Shown here one piece after another: positions 8,116-16,703 of a DNA stretch of 39,440 nt. The notes below the pieces were generated by a model. The model saw only the letters and a list, made by a program, of their open reading frames with translations. It ran no database searches and had not been told where the DNA came from. Source of the DNA: Bacillota bacterium (GTDB lineage Bacteria; Bacillota; Clostridia; Acetivibrionales; DTU013); assembly GCA_029778665.1 (NCBI GenBank), contig JAKOPX010000234.1, positions 1-39,440 on the forward strand, written 5' to 3'. A program made the translations under genes and the position numbers. The stretch's first letter is position 1, and each line of letters opens with the position of its first letter.

Positions 8116-8690
8116 CAAAAATCACCTCCGTCCTCCATTTCCTGCAGGGTAAAAAGCAGCCTTGCCGACTTTTTCTCGCCCACATCCACGATGTGCTTGG
8201 AATCCCAGGCAGCGCTGTACGGATAAAAGCCCTCCTTTGTGAAGGGCTGACCGTTTTTTGTTGCGGTTCGGTTAAGCGCATCCACTTCCAGCTCGTCTCC
8301 TGCCAAAAGTGCTCCTGGAAAATGTGCCCACTGTCCGCCCACGCCTTGAGCGATGGTCACGCTTCCTTCTGCGAGGTCGGTCTTCGGATAGAGCTTGATA
8401 TCAAGTCCCGCTGCGGTCTTGCCGAGGTTAAAGAGAACCAGCGTTTCTTTTCCTCGGACGATGGCGTTATACCAGACCGGCTCACGCACGGCACCGTCCA
8501 CGCTGTGTTTTTTCAATAAAGTCTCCGTATGTGGCAGAAAGCCTGTCAGTCGGTCGCCTTCCTGGAGCATCAAGTCCGTTAGCCAGACAATGCCTGACAT
8601 ATCTTTTAAGATCGGCTTTATCGTGACCGAAACCACTCGGGACTCGCTTTTTTTATTGACGGTTTCAGAAAGCCTGTAAAATTTCTGCAT
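8115..8690 (-). CDS. Tail-tip accessory protein with TDLMLQ module
   Basis: A 191-residue protein of unknown function. Its N-terminal 50 residues (VVSVTIKPILKDMSGIVWLT, then DLMLQEGD) closely resemble the small protein encoded immediately upstream (8699-8896), so the two share a module. The remainder is beta-rich. The start at 8690 has AGGTGATCGT before it. Its place between the anti-receptor and the GH18 enzyme, with an end-to-start overlap on both sides, makes it a tail-tip or baseplate component by context only. Confidence 0.75.
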   Translation of the reverse strand: MQKFYRLSETVNKKSESRVVSVTIKPILKDMSGIVWLTDLMLQEGDRLTGFLPHTETLLKKHSVDGAVREPVWYNAIVRGKETLVLFNLGKTAAGLDIKLYPKTDLAEGSVTIAQGVGGQWAHFPGALLAGDELEVDALNRTATKNGQPFTKEGFYPYSAAWDSKHIVDVGEKKSARLLFTLQEMEDGGDF

Positions 8691-8698
8691 ACGATCAC

Positions 8699-8896
8699 CT
8701 AACCGTCAAGCGAAAAGCGGATCTCCGAAGGATGTCCAACCCAGCCAGTAGCGACCGAGCCGCCCTGAAGCAGGAGATCGGTCACGAGGATTTTCCCCGT
8801 GCAGTTAGAGATAAAGACCCGCACCGTGATAGATTTTAGTTTCGAACGGTAGCCCTTCGGTTGAATGGTATCTTTTGCCTTTCTGAAATAAGCCAT
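8699..8896 (-). CDS. Short paralogue of the TDLMLQ-module tail protein
   Basis: A 65-residue protein. Residues about 20-47 (KSITVRVFISNCTGKILVTD, then LLLQGG) align with the start of the next gene: the pattern is Ser-hydrophobic-Thr, then a gap, then Thr/Ser-Gly, TDL(L/M)LQ and Gly. It ends two codons before the next ribosome binding site. I infer either a gene duplication followed by loss of the C-terminal part, or a free-standing module. The start at 8896 follows GGGAGGTAGC. Function is unknown; context is the tail tip. Confidence 0.75.
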   Translation of the reverse strand: MAYFRKAKDTIQPKGYRSKLKSITVRVFISNCTGKILVTDLLLQGGSVATGWVGHPSEIRFSLDG

Positions 8897-8907
8897 ATGC
8901 TACCTCC

Positions 8908-11433
8908 CTAATACAGGTCAATAAAGCGCGTTTCCGTGCTGCCATCCTCGTACTCGATGACCACCTCCACGCCGACCTGAGAAACATCTGATAGTTTTTC
9001 CAAATTTTCCGAAGCGATGGCAAGAGAGAGCGTGTAGCTCTTTCTGTTGGAAGGATAGACAGTCTGTGCCATCCACTTCGTAAGTCCCGGCGTGCCCTCC
9101 GCCTTAAAGGCCGCTGTGCCGGAACCGCCCGTTTCTGCGACCGCTTCAAAGCCGGAGTTCGTCCAGTTTGCCATGCCGTCGTCGGCGCGGGAGTTTTTCA
9201 GATGATTGAAGGGCACCATATCGGAGATGTTGCCACCTGAGAAAGCACCTGCGCCCTGCAGCGAATCTGCCACGGTTTCAAGCCGGCTCACAGATGAACC
9301 GAGGTTCTTTAAGGTAGTGGATAATTCCAGCACCGTGTTCCAAGGCTCCTGCAAGTTGTACTCCCGACGGACTATCCTTGTTGTGACGCTGAGTCCCAGT
9401 TCCTTATCCTCCACCCGCACATAATCGCCAAGCGACCAGGCTTCGTGTTCAAAGCCTGTGAGGACGGATAAGTCCATCGCATTTAAGACATAGGAGACCT
9501 TCGGCTTGGCATACAGCGCCAGCCGCATGGCGGTATACTCCTTCATCTGATAGGGGTTCGTAAAGGAGGACAGGTCGAGTGAAGAAATGCGGATGTCATT
9601 TGTAAAGGTGAAGTCTTCCAGATAGGGCTTGCCGCCGTTGATATCGGCAAAGGTCAGTCCGTCCTGCCCTGTGGCATAAAGTCTTGTCACCAGGCTTCTC
9701 GTGTCCACGACCCGCTTGATGCTTTTCATATTCTTCTTGTAGGCAAATAGCGCGCCTGAGTCTTTGCCGCTCACCGTAAAGAGGTGCACCAGCCTGTTCG
9801 GGCAGTCAAAGACGAGGTCTCCGCCGTGGAGATCTGCCACCGCCCTCAGCACCGAGAGCGCATTCTTTTCCGTAGAAATCCAGGTGCGTTTTGTCCTGAC
9901 ACCCACCGTGCCGACACTCCACTCCGTGCCTTCCAGGGCAAAAGCCATCGCCGCTTCCGGTGTCTCTGCGTCAAAGCTTTTCTCAGGCTTTCTGATGCTG
10001 ACATTTAAGTCATAAAACTCGGCTTCTGCATAGACTTCCGTCACCGTGCCGCCCTGCATATCTTTAATGTCGCTCACCGTACGGATTTTATAGATATCAT
10101 CCACGATCTGGATCTTCTTTTCATTCTCCAAAAAGCGGCGCTTGGCATCCCGGAATGGGAGCTTGAAAGAGAGCGTATCTTCGCCGTTGACCTCGCCTGT
10201 GACGATGATCTCGTAGGCGTTTTCCAGCACCGCTTCCCAGGCCCCGTCTCTGTCTAAGAGTACCGGCCTGGCATAGCCAATTCGCTCATAGGGGGCTTTC
10301 GGTATGTCATAGATGCGGATATCCACGAGCTTCGGTGTCTTTTTCGGATCACCCGTCGTAAGGGTTAAGCGAAAGCGAATATATGAACTGCTCCCCGTGG
10401 GGAGCGAACCGTCCAGCGGGAGTGTTTCCCAAGAGCTCCAGCTAAGACGGTCTTCACTTGTTGCTATCTCTACCTTCAAAATATCCGTCACGCCCGCTTC
10501 GTATTCTTTTGTGACAGAAACTCTCCCATTGCCGGAAAGGCTTAAGGGCAGGGCTCTTGTGATCAGCTCGCCGTTTGTAGGAAAATTCCCGTCGACTGCT
10601 CTTAGGATGACCTTGTCGGGTTCGGCCGTGGCATCGACCGTGGACGTGTGAATCCCGCCGTTTGCCGAGAGAGAAGAAAGAAAAAAGTCTTCGACATCCG
10701 CTATCGCAAACTTCGAGGTGGTATCCAAAAACCAGTCATCAAAGCCGCCCGCATACCAGTAGCTTCCGGCGTGCATCCCCATAATGATGTCCGCCACAGA
10801 GCTGCGGTTTAACTCGTCTGTAAAAGAGTAGACGGGCGAAATCCAGTTTTTGCCGTCTGAGCGGTCGCCCAGAAAATACTGTGCCGTCTTCTCGTTTGGC
10901 CTGATCAGGCAGCAGATAAAGTAGGTGCCGCCGTTTTGCATGGCAAAGGACGGTGACGTTGTCCTGTCCAAAATGAGTGAACCCGCTTCGTTATAGAGCA
11001 TGATGCGAGGACGTCCTTGAAAGAGCGACAGATAAAAGATCGGCTGACCCGGACCGTACCGGGTATTAAAGAGCGGACAGTAGGTGTTGCCGACGGAGTA
11101 TATGGTCGGCATCATCCAGCCGCCGACCGCGATGGTGTCGCCGAGGTCCTGAAAGAACGTGCCGTCATTGGCGGCTTTCAGATAGGTTTTTTCATTGGCA
11201 GGATCGTTAAGGTTGATCTCAATTGAGCCGCCGAGACCACCGGAAACAAGGCCTGCCGTCACGCCGATGCGGTTTACGACTTCAAGCTTTCTGTTTTGCC
11301 CGGAGCTGTCTGTCAAAAGACCGTTTTCATCCCAGGCCTCATCATTAAAGCGCCAGAGTCCGGACGTGGCATATTCTTTCGGAAACTCACCCGTAAAGTC
11401 TTCCTGTCTGTTAAGAATTGTTTTAAGTGCCAT
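8908..11433 (-). CDS. Tail anti-receptor / prophage tail endopeptidase-like (Tal) protein
   Basis: An 841-residue tail-tip protein. The N-terminal part (about 20-245) is a LamG/concanavalin-like beta-sandwich (SGLWRFNDEAWDENG and later WYAGGFDDWFLDT). The middle (about 385-720) matches the phage minor structural protein or prophage endopeptidase tail family: GEVNGEDTLSFKLP, EAEFYDLN and SLVTRLYATGQDGLT. The C-terminal part (about 720-841) includes another beta domain. It would sit below Dit and touch the host receptor or cell wall. The lectin-like N-terminus is unusual for Tal proteins, where such domains are more often C-terminal. The start is ATG at 11433 with GGAGGTAGAG before it, overlying the end of the Dit gene region. 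The fold assignments are from motif resemblance. Confidence 0.85.
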   Translation of the reverse strand: MALKTILNRQEDFTGEFPKEYATSGLWRFNDEAWDENGLLTDSSGQNRKLEVVNRIGVTAGLVSGGLGGSIEINLNDPANEKTYLKAANDGTFFQDLGDTIAVGGWMMPTIYSVGNTYCPLFNTRYGPGQPIFYLSLFQGRPRIMLYNEAGSLILDRTTSPSFAMQNGGTYFICCLIRPNEKTAQYFLGDRSDGKNWISPVYSFTDELNRSSVADIIMGMHAGSYWYAGGFDDWFLDTTSKFAIADVEDFFLSSLSANGGIHTSTVDATAEPDKVILRAVDGNFPTNGELITRALPLSLSGNGRVSVTKEYEAGVTDILKVEIATSEDRLSWSSWETLPLDGSLPTGSSSYIRFRLTLTTGDPKKTPKLVDIRIYDIPKAPYERIGYARPVLLDRDGAWEAVLENAYEIIVTGEVNGEDTLSFKLPFRDAKRRFLENEKKIQIVDDIYKIRTVSDIKDMQGGTVTEVYAEAEFYDLNVSIRKPEKSFDAETPEAAMAFALEGTEWSVGTVGVRTKRTWISTEKNALSVLRAVADLHGGDLVFDCPNRLVHLFTVSGKDSGALFAYKKNMKSIKRVVDTRSLVTRLYATGQDGLTFADINGGKPYLEDFTFTNDIRISSLDLSSFTNPYQMKEYTAMRLALYAKPKVSYVLNAMDLSVLTGFEHEAWSLGDYVRVEDKELGLSVTTRIVRREYNLQEPWNTVLELSTTLKNLGSSVSRLETVADSLQGAGAFSGGNISDMVPFNHLKNSRADDGMANWTNSGFEAVAETGGSGTAAFKAEGTPGLTKWMAQTVYPSNRKSYTLSLAIASENLEKLSDVSQVGVEVVIEYEDGSTETRFIDLY

Positions 11434-11435
11434 CT

Positions 11436-12212
11436 CTACCTCCAGCGGCTTTTTGCCTGAATCTTAAGTTCGGTAAATACGGCGTTGCTCGCTTCAATCA
11501 CGATCTCATTGCCACCGACTCGAAGCTCCGGGAAGTTCAGTTCCTGAAGCAGGGGCAGTCCGTTTCTAAGAATCGTGCCGTTTTGAGCTTTGACGTAGGC
11601 CGTCAGGTTCTCGGTGTCAATAAAAAGCGTCTCCCCAGATGAAAGACTGGCATTCACCAGTTTCATCTCTGCGCCATTCACCGTGACAGAGATGAAGTTA
11701 TCCGGTGCTTTTATAAGTTCTCCCTGTAAGGCATAGACCGGGGCGGACTCGATATTGCCAAGTAATCTCGTCACGGTATGTGTGCCTGTCTCTGTCAAAA
11801 TAAAGCTCTCGTCTTCCACGGCATAGGAAAAGGGATCAGGGCAAAAAAACTTCAGTTCAAAGCGTCCTGCTGCCCGGATCACCCGTTCGCAGTCCACCTT
11901 GTCTTTCAGCCTTGCCATAAAATAGCGGTCGGTCACCTCGTCAAAGATGAGCTGCTTTAAGCCGTCTAAAGGCGAGAGCCAGAGAGCAATCTGATCGAGT
12001 TCAGCTACCAAATTTTCAAAACGAAGCTTCGGAAAGATGGAACAGGACACGCTGATCTCACGGCTGTCCAAATCCGCTCCGAAGTCCGCCGCTCCATATT
12101 TTCCAGGGATTGATGTGCTGTAGTTTCGCAGTGCGCCCGATACCTGCCAGGAGAGAAGTCTCGCCTTGACGCCCATTTCCTGTGAGGATATGTCGTTATA
12201 GATAAATCCCAT
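11436..12212 (-). CDS. Distal tail protein (Dit)
   Basis: A 258-residue siphovirus distal tail protein. The opening (MGFIYNDISSQEMGVKARLLSW, then YSTSIPGKYGAADFG and REISVSCSIF) is the N-terminal beta domain that forms the hexameric hub ring. A second domain (about 110-258) starts with FELKFFCPDPFSY. It joins the tail tube to the Tal/anti-receptor protein encoded next. Length is normal for the family. The start at 12212 has GGAGGAGACC upstream. The gene lies 12 bases after the tape measure gene, the usual siphovirus order. Confidence 0.92.
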   Translation of the reverse strand: MGFIYNDISSQEMGVKARLLSWQVSGALRNYSTSIPGKYGAADFGADLDSREISVSCSIFPKLRFENLVAELDQIALWLSPLDGLKQLIFDEVTDRYFMARLKDKVDCERVIRAAGRFELKFFCPDPFSYAVEDESFILTETGTHTVTRLLGNIESAPVYALQGELIKAPDNFISVTVNGAEMKLVNASLSSGETLFIDTENLTAYVKAQNGTILRNGLPLLQELNFPELRVGGNEIVIEASNAVFTELKIQAKSRWR

Positions 12213-12224
12213 CGGTCTCCTCCT

Positions 12225-14732
12225 TTAAGCCGGCACAAAGCGGCCCTGCGCTCTGGAACCTGCCTGCATGAGGTCATAAAGTTCCTGGGAGACCCGCCTG
12301 ATATCATCGTCGCTTCGGACAAACATCTGCTCGATAGTAATTTGGAAAGTCCCTTCTCCGGGGGCAAAACCTCCTGCCACACTGCTGACGGCCGTTTCGG
12401 CATTGACCTTAAAATCAGTAGGAAGGGCTACGCTCATGTCTTCTCCGAGCTGACCCATCACATCGTTGATATCTTTTGCTAAATCCACGCTGGCTTTGAC
12501 AGCATCGCCGCCTGTATGTTCAATGGCACCAGCCAGACCTTCCACCAGCATTTCGCCGATCCAGGCCATCTCCTTGGAGGGAGAGCTGATGCCAAAGAAG
12601 CTCTTGATCCCACCCCAGAGATCGGATGCCCAGCCGGACACCTTATCCCAGATCCAGCCGGCGAGTCCCTTGATACCTTCCCAGAGACCTTTCACGATAT
12701 TGCCGCCGACTTCGACGATCTTGTACATGAGCGAACCGAAAGCGCTGACAATGCCCGCAATAATCTCCGGCACCGCTTTGACAATCTCCACGATGATGGT
12801 CGGGAGGTTTTCAATGAGCGAAACAAAGAGTTCTACTCCAGCCAGAATGATCTTGTCAATGTTTCCGGCAAAGGCATTGACAATGGCAGCGATGATTTCA
12901 GGGATTGCTTTCACAATGGTTGTAATGATCTGAGGCAGAGCCTGAATCAAAGCCACGAGCAGTTTTATTCCGGCATCAATCAACTGCGGGATCGAGTCCA
13001 GAATCGCCGTGACAATGGAGTCGATAATCTCAGGGATGGCTGCTACAATCTGCGTGATGATCTCAGGGAGCGCTTCCACCAGCGCCGTTAGCAGTGCAAT
13101 GCCTGTCTCAATTATCTGCGGGATGGCATCCAGGATAAACGTGATAATGGACTCTATAATCTCTGGCAGGGCTTCTAAAAGCACCGGAATGGCGGCGATA
13201 AGGCCTTCCGCCAGCCCCATGATGAGCTGGAGCGCCGCATCCAAAAGAAGCGGCATATTGTCCAGAAGACCCTGAATAATCGTCATAATGGCCTGTACGG
13301 CGGCAGGGATTAGAGTCGGAAGCGCCAAGCCTATGCCTTCTACCAGAGCCGTTATAAGCTGCATGGCCGCTTCGATTAAAAGCGGCAGGTTTTCAATAAG
13401 GGCGGTCACAATCGTCATCAGTGCATCGACCGCCACGGGGATCAGTTCCGGTAAAAGCTCAAGCAAAGTCTCCAGTACCTGCGTAAAGAGAGCGGTCACC
13501 GTATCAAGAAGTGTAGGCAAAAGCTCACCGACGGCTTTTAGGATTCCGTCCACAGCCACAGGGAGCGCCTTTACCACATTTTCTAGAACGGGCACGATGT
13601 TTTTCACGACCGCACCGAAAGCGTCCACCACATTGGCCGTGAGGTTTTCCATATCGGCATTGGCATTGCCAAGCCCGCCCACAAAGGAGCCGACCGAAGC
13701 TTCCAAAAGACCTAATGATCCAGTCACGGTCTCTGTCGCTTCACGGGCGAAGTTTCCCGCATATTGCTCGGTGTTCTCGAAGAACATCTGCATGGCAACT
13801 TCGGCCTTTTCTGCCTGTGTAGCGGTCGCCCAAGTAAAGTCCAATCCTTTGGCAAGAGCATAGGCTTCGATGTTCGTAGCGTTCATGGCAACACCGAGGT
13901 TATCCATCATCGTAAAGTTGCCCTTGGCCGCTCCTGCCACGGAGTCGAGGGCCATCTGCATATCGATGCCCATGACGGAAGCCATGTCCGCTGCTCTCTG
14001 CATGGCTTTTTCAGTCAGTTCCAGACTCTTTTGCTGCTCAATGCCGGAGCCTTGGAAAAGAGCACCCATCTTGTTGGCCGTCGCCAGATACTGGCTCTGG
14101 GAGACGCCCATGTTCTTGTAGGCTTCCTCGCCGGTCTTTTGAATGGAAGCAGCGTACTCGCCGAAAACGGCTTCAGAGCCGCCGAGGTTTTGTTCCAGTT
14201 CGCCGAACTGCTTGACGACCTCTTTGCCGAGTTTGATGGCTGCAGCACCTGCCGCCACAGCGACTGTGCCCATGGCGACACCTACACCCTTTAAGACGGA
14301 GCCGAGTTTTTTGAACTTGCCTTCCGAGCCTTCCGCAGCCTTACCTGATTCGTCGAGCTTGTCACCCAAGTCGTCCGCACTGTCGGCGGACTCGTCCAGC
14401 TCCCGCTCCATATCATTTAAGGCGGCTTCGGCTTCGTTGAGCTTGATGCGCCAGTTATCTGTCCTGCGGTCGTTTTCCCCGAAGGAGTCGGCCGCATTTT
14501 CAAGAGCTGCCTGAAGCGTCTTGATCTTGTCCTTTTGGGCATCGATTTCTTTATTTAAGATTTTCTGTTTGGCGGCAGAGCTTTCCAGAGAATTGTCGTT
14601 CTTGCCAAACTGCGACTCCACCAGCTTCATCTCCGAGCCTAAGACCCGAAACGAGCGGTTGATTTCCGAGAGCGCCTTTTTGAACTCTCGTTCGCCTTCA
14701 AGACCAATCTTGAGACCGAAATTATCAGCCAT
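12225..14732 (-). CDS. Tail tape measure protein
   Basis: An 835-residue tape measure protein that sets tail length and probably contacts the host membrane during DNA delivery. The N-terminal 130 residues are a coiled coil (ERELDESADSADDLGDKLD). A hydrophobic segment near 150-170 (GVAMGTVAVAAGAAAIKLG) and a PhageMin-type region follow. Residues about 370-665 are a long run of amphipathic hydrophobic repeats with a period of 44 residues. The C-terminal part has a Trp-rich stretch (LWEGIKGLAGWIWDKVSGW) and SSPSKEM. The start at 14732 has AAGGAGGTGGC before it. It directly follows the frameshifted tail chaperone, as in many siphoviruses. Confidence 0.93.
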   Translation of the reverse strand: MADNFGLKIGLEGEREFKKALSEINRSFRVLGSEMKLVESQFGKNDNSLESSAAKQKILNKEIDAQKDKIKTLQAALENAADSFGENDRRTDNWRIKLNEAEAALNDMERELDESADSADDLGDKLDESGKAAEGSEGKFKKLGSVLKGVGVAMGTVAVAAGAAAIKLGKEVVKQFGELEQNLGGSEAVFGEYAASIQKTGEEAYKNMGVSQSQYLATANKMGALFQGSGIEQQKSLELTEKAMQRAADMASVMGIDMQMALDSVAGAAKGNFTMMDNLGVAMNATNIEAYALAKGLDFTWATATQAEKAEVAMQMFFENTEQYAGNFAREATETVTGSLGLLEASVGSFVGGLGNANADMENLTANVVDAFGAVVKNIVPVLENVVKALPVAVDGILKAVGELLPTLLDTVTALFTQVLETLLELLPELIPVAVDALMTIVTALIENLPLLIEAAMQLITALVEGIGLALPTLIPAAVQAIMTIIQGLLDNMPLLLDAALQLIMGLAEGLIAAIPVLLEALPEIIESIITFILDAIPQIIETGIALLTALVEALPEIITQIVAAIPEIIDSIVTAILDSIPQLIDAGIKLLVALIQALPQIITTIVKAIPEIIAAIVNAFAGNIDKIILAGVELFVSLIENLPTIIVEIVKAVPEIIAGIVSAFGSLMYKIVEVGGNIVKGLWEGIKGLAGWIWDKVSGWASDLWGGIKSFFGISSPSKEMAWIGEMLVEGLAGAIEHTGGDAVKASVDLAKDINDVMGQLGEDMSVALPTDFKVNAETAVSSVAGGFAPGEGTFQITIEQMFVRSDDDIRRVSQELYDLMQAGSRAQGRFVPA
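12735..13600 (-). repeat. 44-codon hydrophobic repeats in the tape measure gene
   Basis: Within the tape measure gene, units such as LPEIITQIVAAIPEIIDSIV and LPQIITTIVKAIPEIIAAIV recur every 44 residues (132 bases). At least five related units are visible, the copies nearest the C-terminus being the most alike. Changes in copy number would change tail length in steps. Confidence 0.75.
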
Positions 14733-14750
14733 AAAGCCACCTCCTTCCTG

Positions 14751-15322
14751 TTAAATGTCAAAGGGAATCACCTCATCGATGGAAAGCTCCAGCTTCGGTT
14801 TGGCCATGCCTTCGTACTGCCTGTGGCATTCGATGAGATCTAAAAGTAAAGAAAACGGCATGAGCCACACTTCATCCTGACTGAGGTGAAGGCGGCTCAG
14901 GCCGTAATATAAAAGGCGGGTAAATAACGCCTGGTCACTTACCCGGCCGGCGCGTTTTTTGAGTCGGGCTCACTTTCCACGTTTCGCTTTGTGCCCTTGA
15001 ACAGGGCATCGGTAATGGCATCTTTGTAGCCTGCAAGGTCAAGCGGAGAAGTCAACAGTTCCACTTCCTCCTCGGTTAAAAGATCTTTCGGTTCCTCTTT
15101 GTGTTTCAGGTTGTAGATCAGGATCGACTGATTGGCAAGAAGCGTAATCAGCCAGACGATCTCACCGATAGCCATCTCAAAATTCTCCGCTTTCATGAGC
15201 TTCTCGCCGAGGTTTTCCAGACCGCCGTAGCGTCCGGCGATTTCTTTGGTCGCACGGGTCGTTAGAAGAAGCTCATAGTCCTTATCCCCGACCTTAATCG
15301 TTGTCGTATACTCGTCGTACAT
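14751..15322 (-). CDS. Tail assembly chaperone GT (-1 frameshift fusion)
   Basis: After the slippery site at 14954-14960 the -1 frame is open for 67 codons to a TAA at 14751-14753. It encodes VSDQALFTRLLYYGLSRLHL, then VWLMPFSLLLDLIECH, ending VIPFDI. The predicted fusion is about 190 residues: 123 of G plus 67 of T. This open frame has no start codon with a ribosome binding site of its own near its 5' end and fills what otherwise looks like a 200-base gap before the tape measure gene. The arrangement is the conserved siphovirus G/GT layout. Confidence 0.85.
14939..15322 (-). CDS. Tail assembly chaperone G (zero-frame product)
   Basis: A 127-residue gpG-type chaperone (MYDEYTTTIKVGDKDYELLL, TRATKEIAGRYGGLENLGEK). 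Position between the major tail protein and the tape measure, size, and an acidic C-terminal half match the siphovirus family. Near its end, codons TCA AAA AAC form a -1 slippery heptamer, so a fraction of ribosomes shift and make a longer GT protein. G and GT chaperones coat the tape measure and recruit tail tube subunits before being lost from the virion. Confidence 0.88.
   Translation of the reverse strand: MYDEYTTTIKVGDKDYELLLTTRATKEIAGRYGGLENLGEKLMKAENFEMAIGEIVWLITLLANQSILIYNLKHKEEPKDLLTEEEVELLTSPLDLAGYKDAITDALFKGTKRNVESEPDSKNAPAG
14954..14960 (-). promoter_or_regulatory. Programmed -1 ribosomal frameshift site A AAA AAC
   Basis: On the minus strand the heptamer A AAA AAC is in the correct phase (zero frame TCA AAA AAC) fifteen bases before the G stop codon. 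GC-rich self-complementary sequence (GCGCCGGCCGGG) follows at once and could form the stimulating structure. Confidence 0.85.
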
Positions 15323-15333
15323 AGCGCTCCTCC

Positions 15334-15927
15334 TTAAGGCACAACCGGTGTATAGTTCGGTTCATAGACCGCTTCATACCAGCTGCTGATGGTTTCTTGA
15401 GAGACGCCCGCAGCGCCTTCCGTGACCTCCGCTTTCCAGGGATGACGGCCTTCCGTATCCGCTTTGTTGCGTCTTAGAATCGTGCCCTCAATGGTCGGGG
15501 TGGAAAAGGTAATCGAGTCGCCCTTGGTCTCAAGGTTAGTCGCCGGAATACCGAACTTCACTCGGTAGAGCCAGAAGTAGCGGTACTTGCCGTTGGACTT
15601 CTTTGCCCGAAAGCCCACCGCCACCGGATCACCACCGTCCTCTGATGAGGAGATCAGCACTTTGTTGGCATCAATCACCGCGCCTGTGAGTCCGGACGCC
15701 GTTTCCGCACCGATGTCATCTACACCGAGTGAGAGCGTGCCGGACTTAAATTCTTTTACAATCTCTGATGCACCGTCATCGGCATACAGGATCGCTTCAG
15801 CCAGTTCTACGGAAAGTTCCGCCGAGATCGCCTTGGCGAGCTGTTTCGGTACATCGTAAGTTTCGTCACCGTTTTCTGCTTCGGTGATTTTTGCGTAGTA
15901 GAGTTTATCTAGGCCTATCGTAGCCAT
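15334..15927 (-). CDS. Major tail (tube) protein
   Basis: A 197-residue major tail protein of the phi13 type. MATIGLDKLYYAKITEAENGD, AISAELSVELAEAILYADDG and the GVDDIGAE strand are characteristic, as is the GFRAKKSNGKYRYFWLYRVKF beta segment. It polymerises into the tail tube around the tape measure. Length is normal. It begins at 15927 after GGAGGAATG, a few bases after the tail terminator gene, and ends 11 bases before gpG. There is no extra immunoglobulin-like domain at the C-terminus. Confidence 0.92.
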   Translation of the reverse strand: MATIGLDKLYYAKITEAENGDETYDVPKQLAKAISAELSVELAEAILYADDGASEIVKEFKSGTLSLGVDDIGAETASGLTGAVIDANKVLISSSEDGGDPVAVGFRAKKSNGKYRYFWLYRVKFGIPATNLETKGDSITFSTPTIEGTILRRNKADTEGRHPWKAEVTEGAAGVSQETISSWYEAVYEPNYTPVVP

Positions 15928-15930
15928 AAA

Positions 15931-16275
15931 TCATTCCTCCAATCGGACGTATTCTTTTGCCGCGTCCAGGCTGTAGTGGTAATAGCCCGTCTCATCGTCC
16001 ACACCTAAAAAGCGGCGCTCCGTGATGATGAAGTCCCGCTCCAAAAGTGCATCGGTGAGACGGCGTTTCCACTCTAAATAGTTATCCTTCGTAAAAAGCG
16101 AGAGACGGATTTCCTCTGTCTCCATCTGTGGTTTGTTATCGGCAAAGAGCGTGAGGTCATCAAAGAGCGGCGTGAAGACAAGGTAGGTCGATGGCGCTTT
16201 GCCATGGAAGGAAATCGTGCCGGAAGGAATCCCTAAAGAACCCGCCATCTCTTTTAATTCTGCAAGTGCCGTCAT
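15931..16275 (-). CDS. Tail terminator / tail completion protein
   Basis: A 114-residue protein in the tail-terminator slot between the HK97 gp10-like and major tail genes. It has a mixed alpha/beta pattern (LFADNKPQMETEEIRLSLFT, WKRRLTDALLERDFIITERR). The ends of such proteins cap the tail tube and join the head. I rely mainly on position and size; a specific family name is not certain. It overlaps the upstream gene by 4 bases (ATGA type). Confidence 0.7.
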   Translation of the reverse strand: MTALAELKEMAGSLGIPSGTISFHGKAPSTYLVFTPLFDDLTLFADNKPQMETEEIRLSLFTKDNYLEWKRRLTDALLERDFIITERRFLGVDDETGYYHYSLDAAKEYVRLEE

Positions 16276-16703
16276 AGATCAAGCTCCCGTTTCAGGACAT
16301 CTTCCATACGGGAGATTGCCTTCTTTCTGGCTTTTCTTCTGGCCGGCTTCATCCAGGGCTTGGCAGGCTGACCTGCTTTGCCATATTCCAGTACTTGAGC
16401 CTTTAAAGCGTCCGGTACGCCTTTCTTATCCTTGGAATCTCCCACACCAACTCGTATATTCCATTCGCCTTGCCTGTCCTGCAGGGCAGGCGTAATCCCG
16501 AGGCTTTTCTCCAAAGCACCGGTTGAGCGTGATTTAACTTTCGTGTCTCTTCCGATCACACTTTTGAGATTGTCCTTCATCTGGGAGAGCACGACCTCGC
16601 CGCCTGATTTCAGAACCTTGGGAGCAACAGCATCAAACTTATCGCCGAGCTTGGAGAGCTTATCCATAAACTCATCCGGCAGTTTCATTTCACACCGTGC
16701 CAT
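16272..16703 (-). CDS. HK97 gp10-like tail/head-completion protein
   Basis: A 143-residue protein matching the HK97 gp10 family: an N-terminal helix (LPDEFMDKLSKLGDKFDAVA) and a Lys/Arg-rich end (KAGQPAKPWMKPARRKARKK). It acts in joining tail to head. The open frame extends 25 codons further up, but the start at 16703 (MARCEMK) has GGAGGGGG nine bases upstream and overlaps the previous gene by 14 bases. Confidence 0.88.
   Translation of the reverse strand: MARCEMKLPDEFMDKLSKLGDKFDAVAPKVLKSGGEVVLSQMKDNLKSVIGRDTKVKSRSTGALEKSLGITPALQDRQGEWNIRVGVGDSKDKKGVPDALKAQVLEYGKAGQPAKPWMKPARRKARKKAISRMEDVLKRELDL

Noticed and set aside
12516-13091. A 191-codon plus-strand frame inside the tape measure gene
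   Set aside because: It is antisense to a clear tape measure gene and repeats because the sense repeats do; it has no ribosome binding site.
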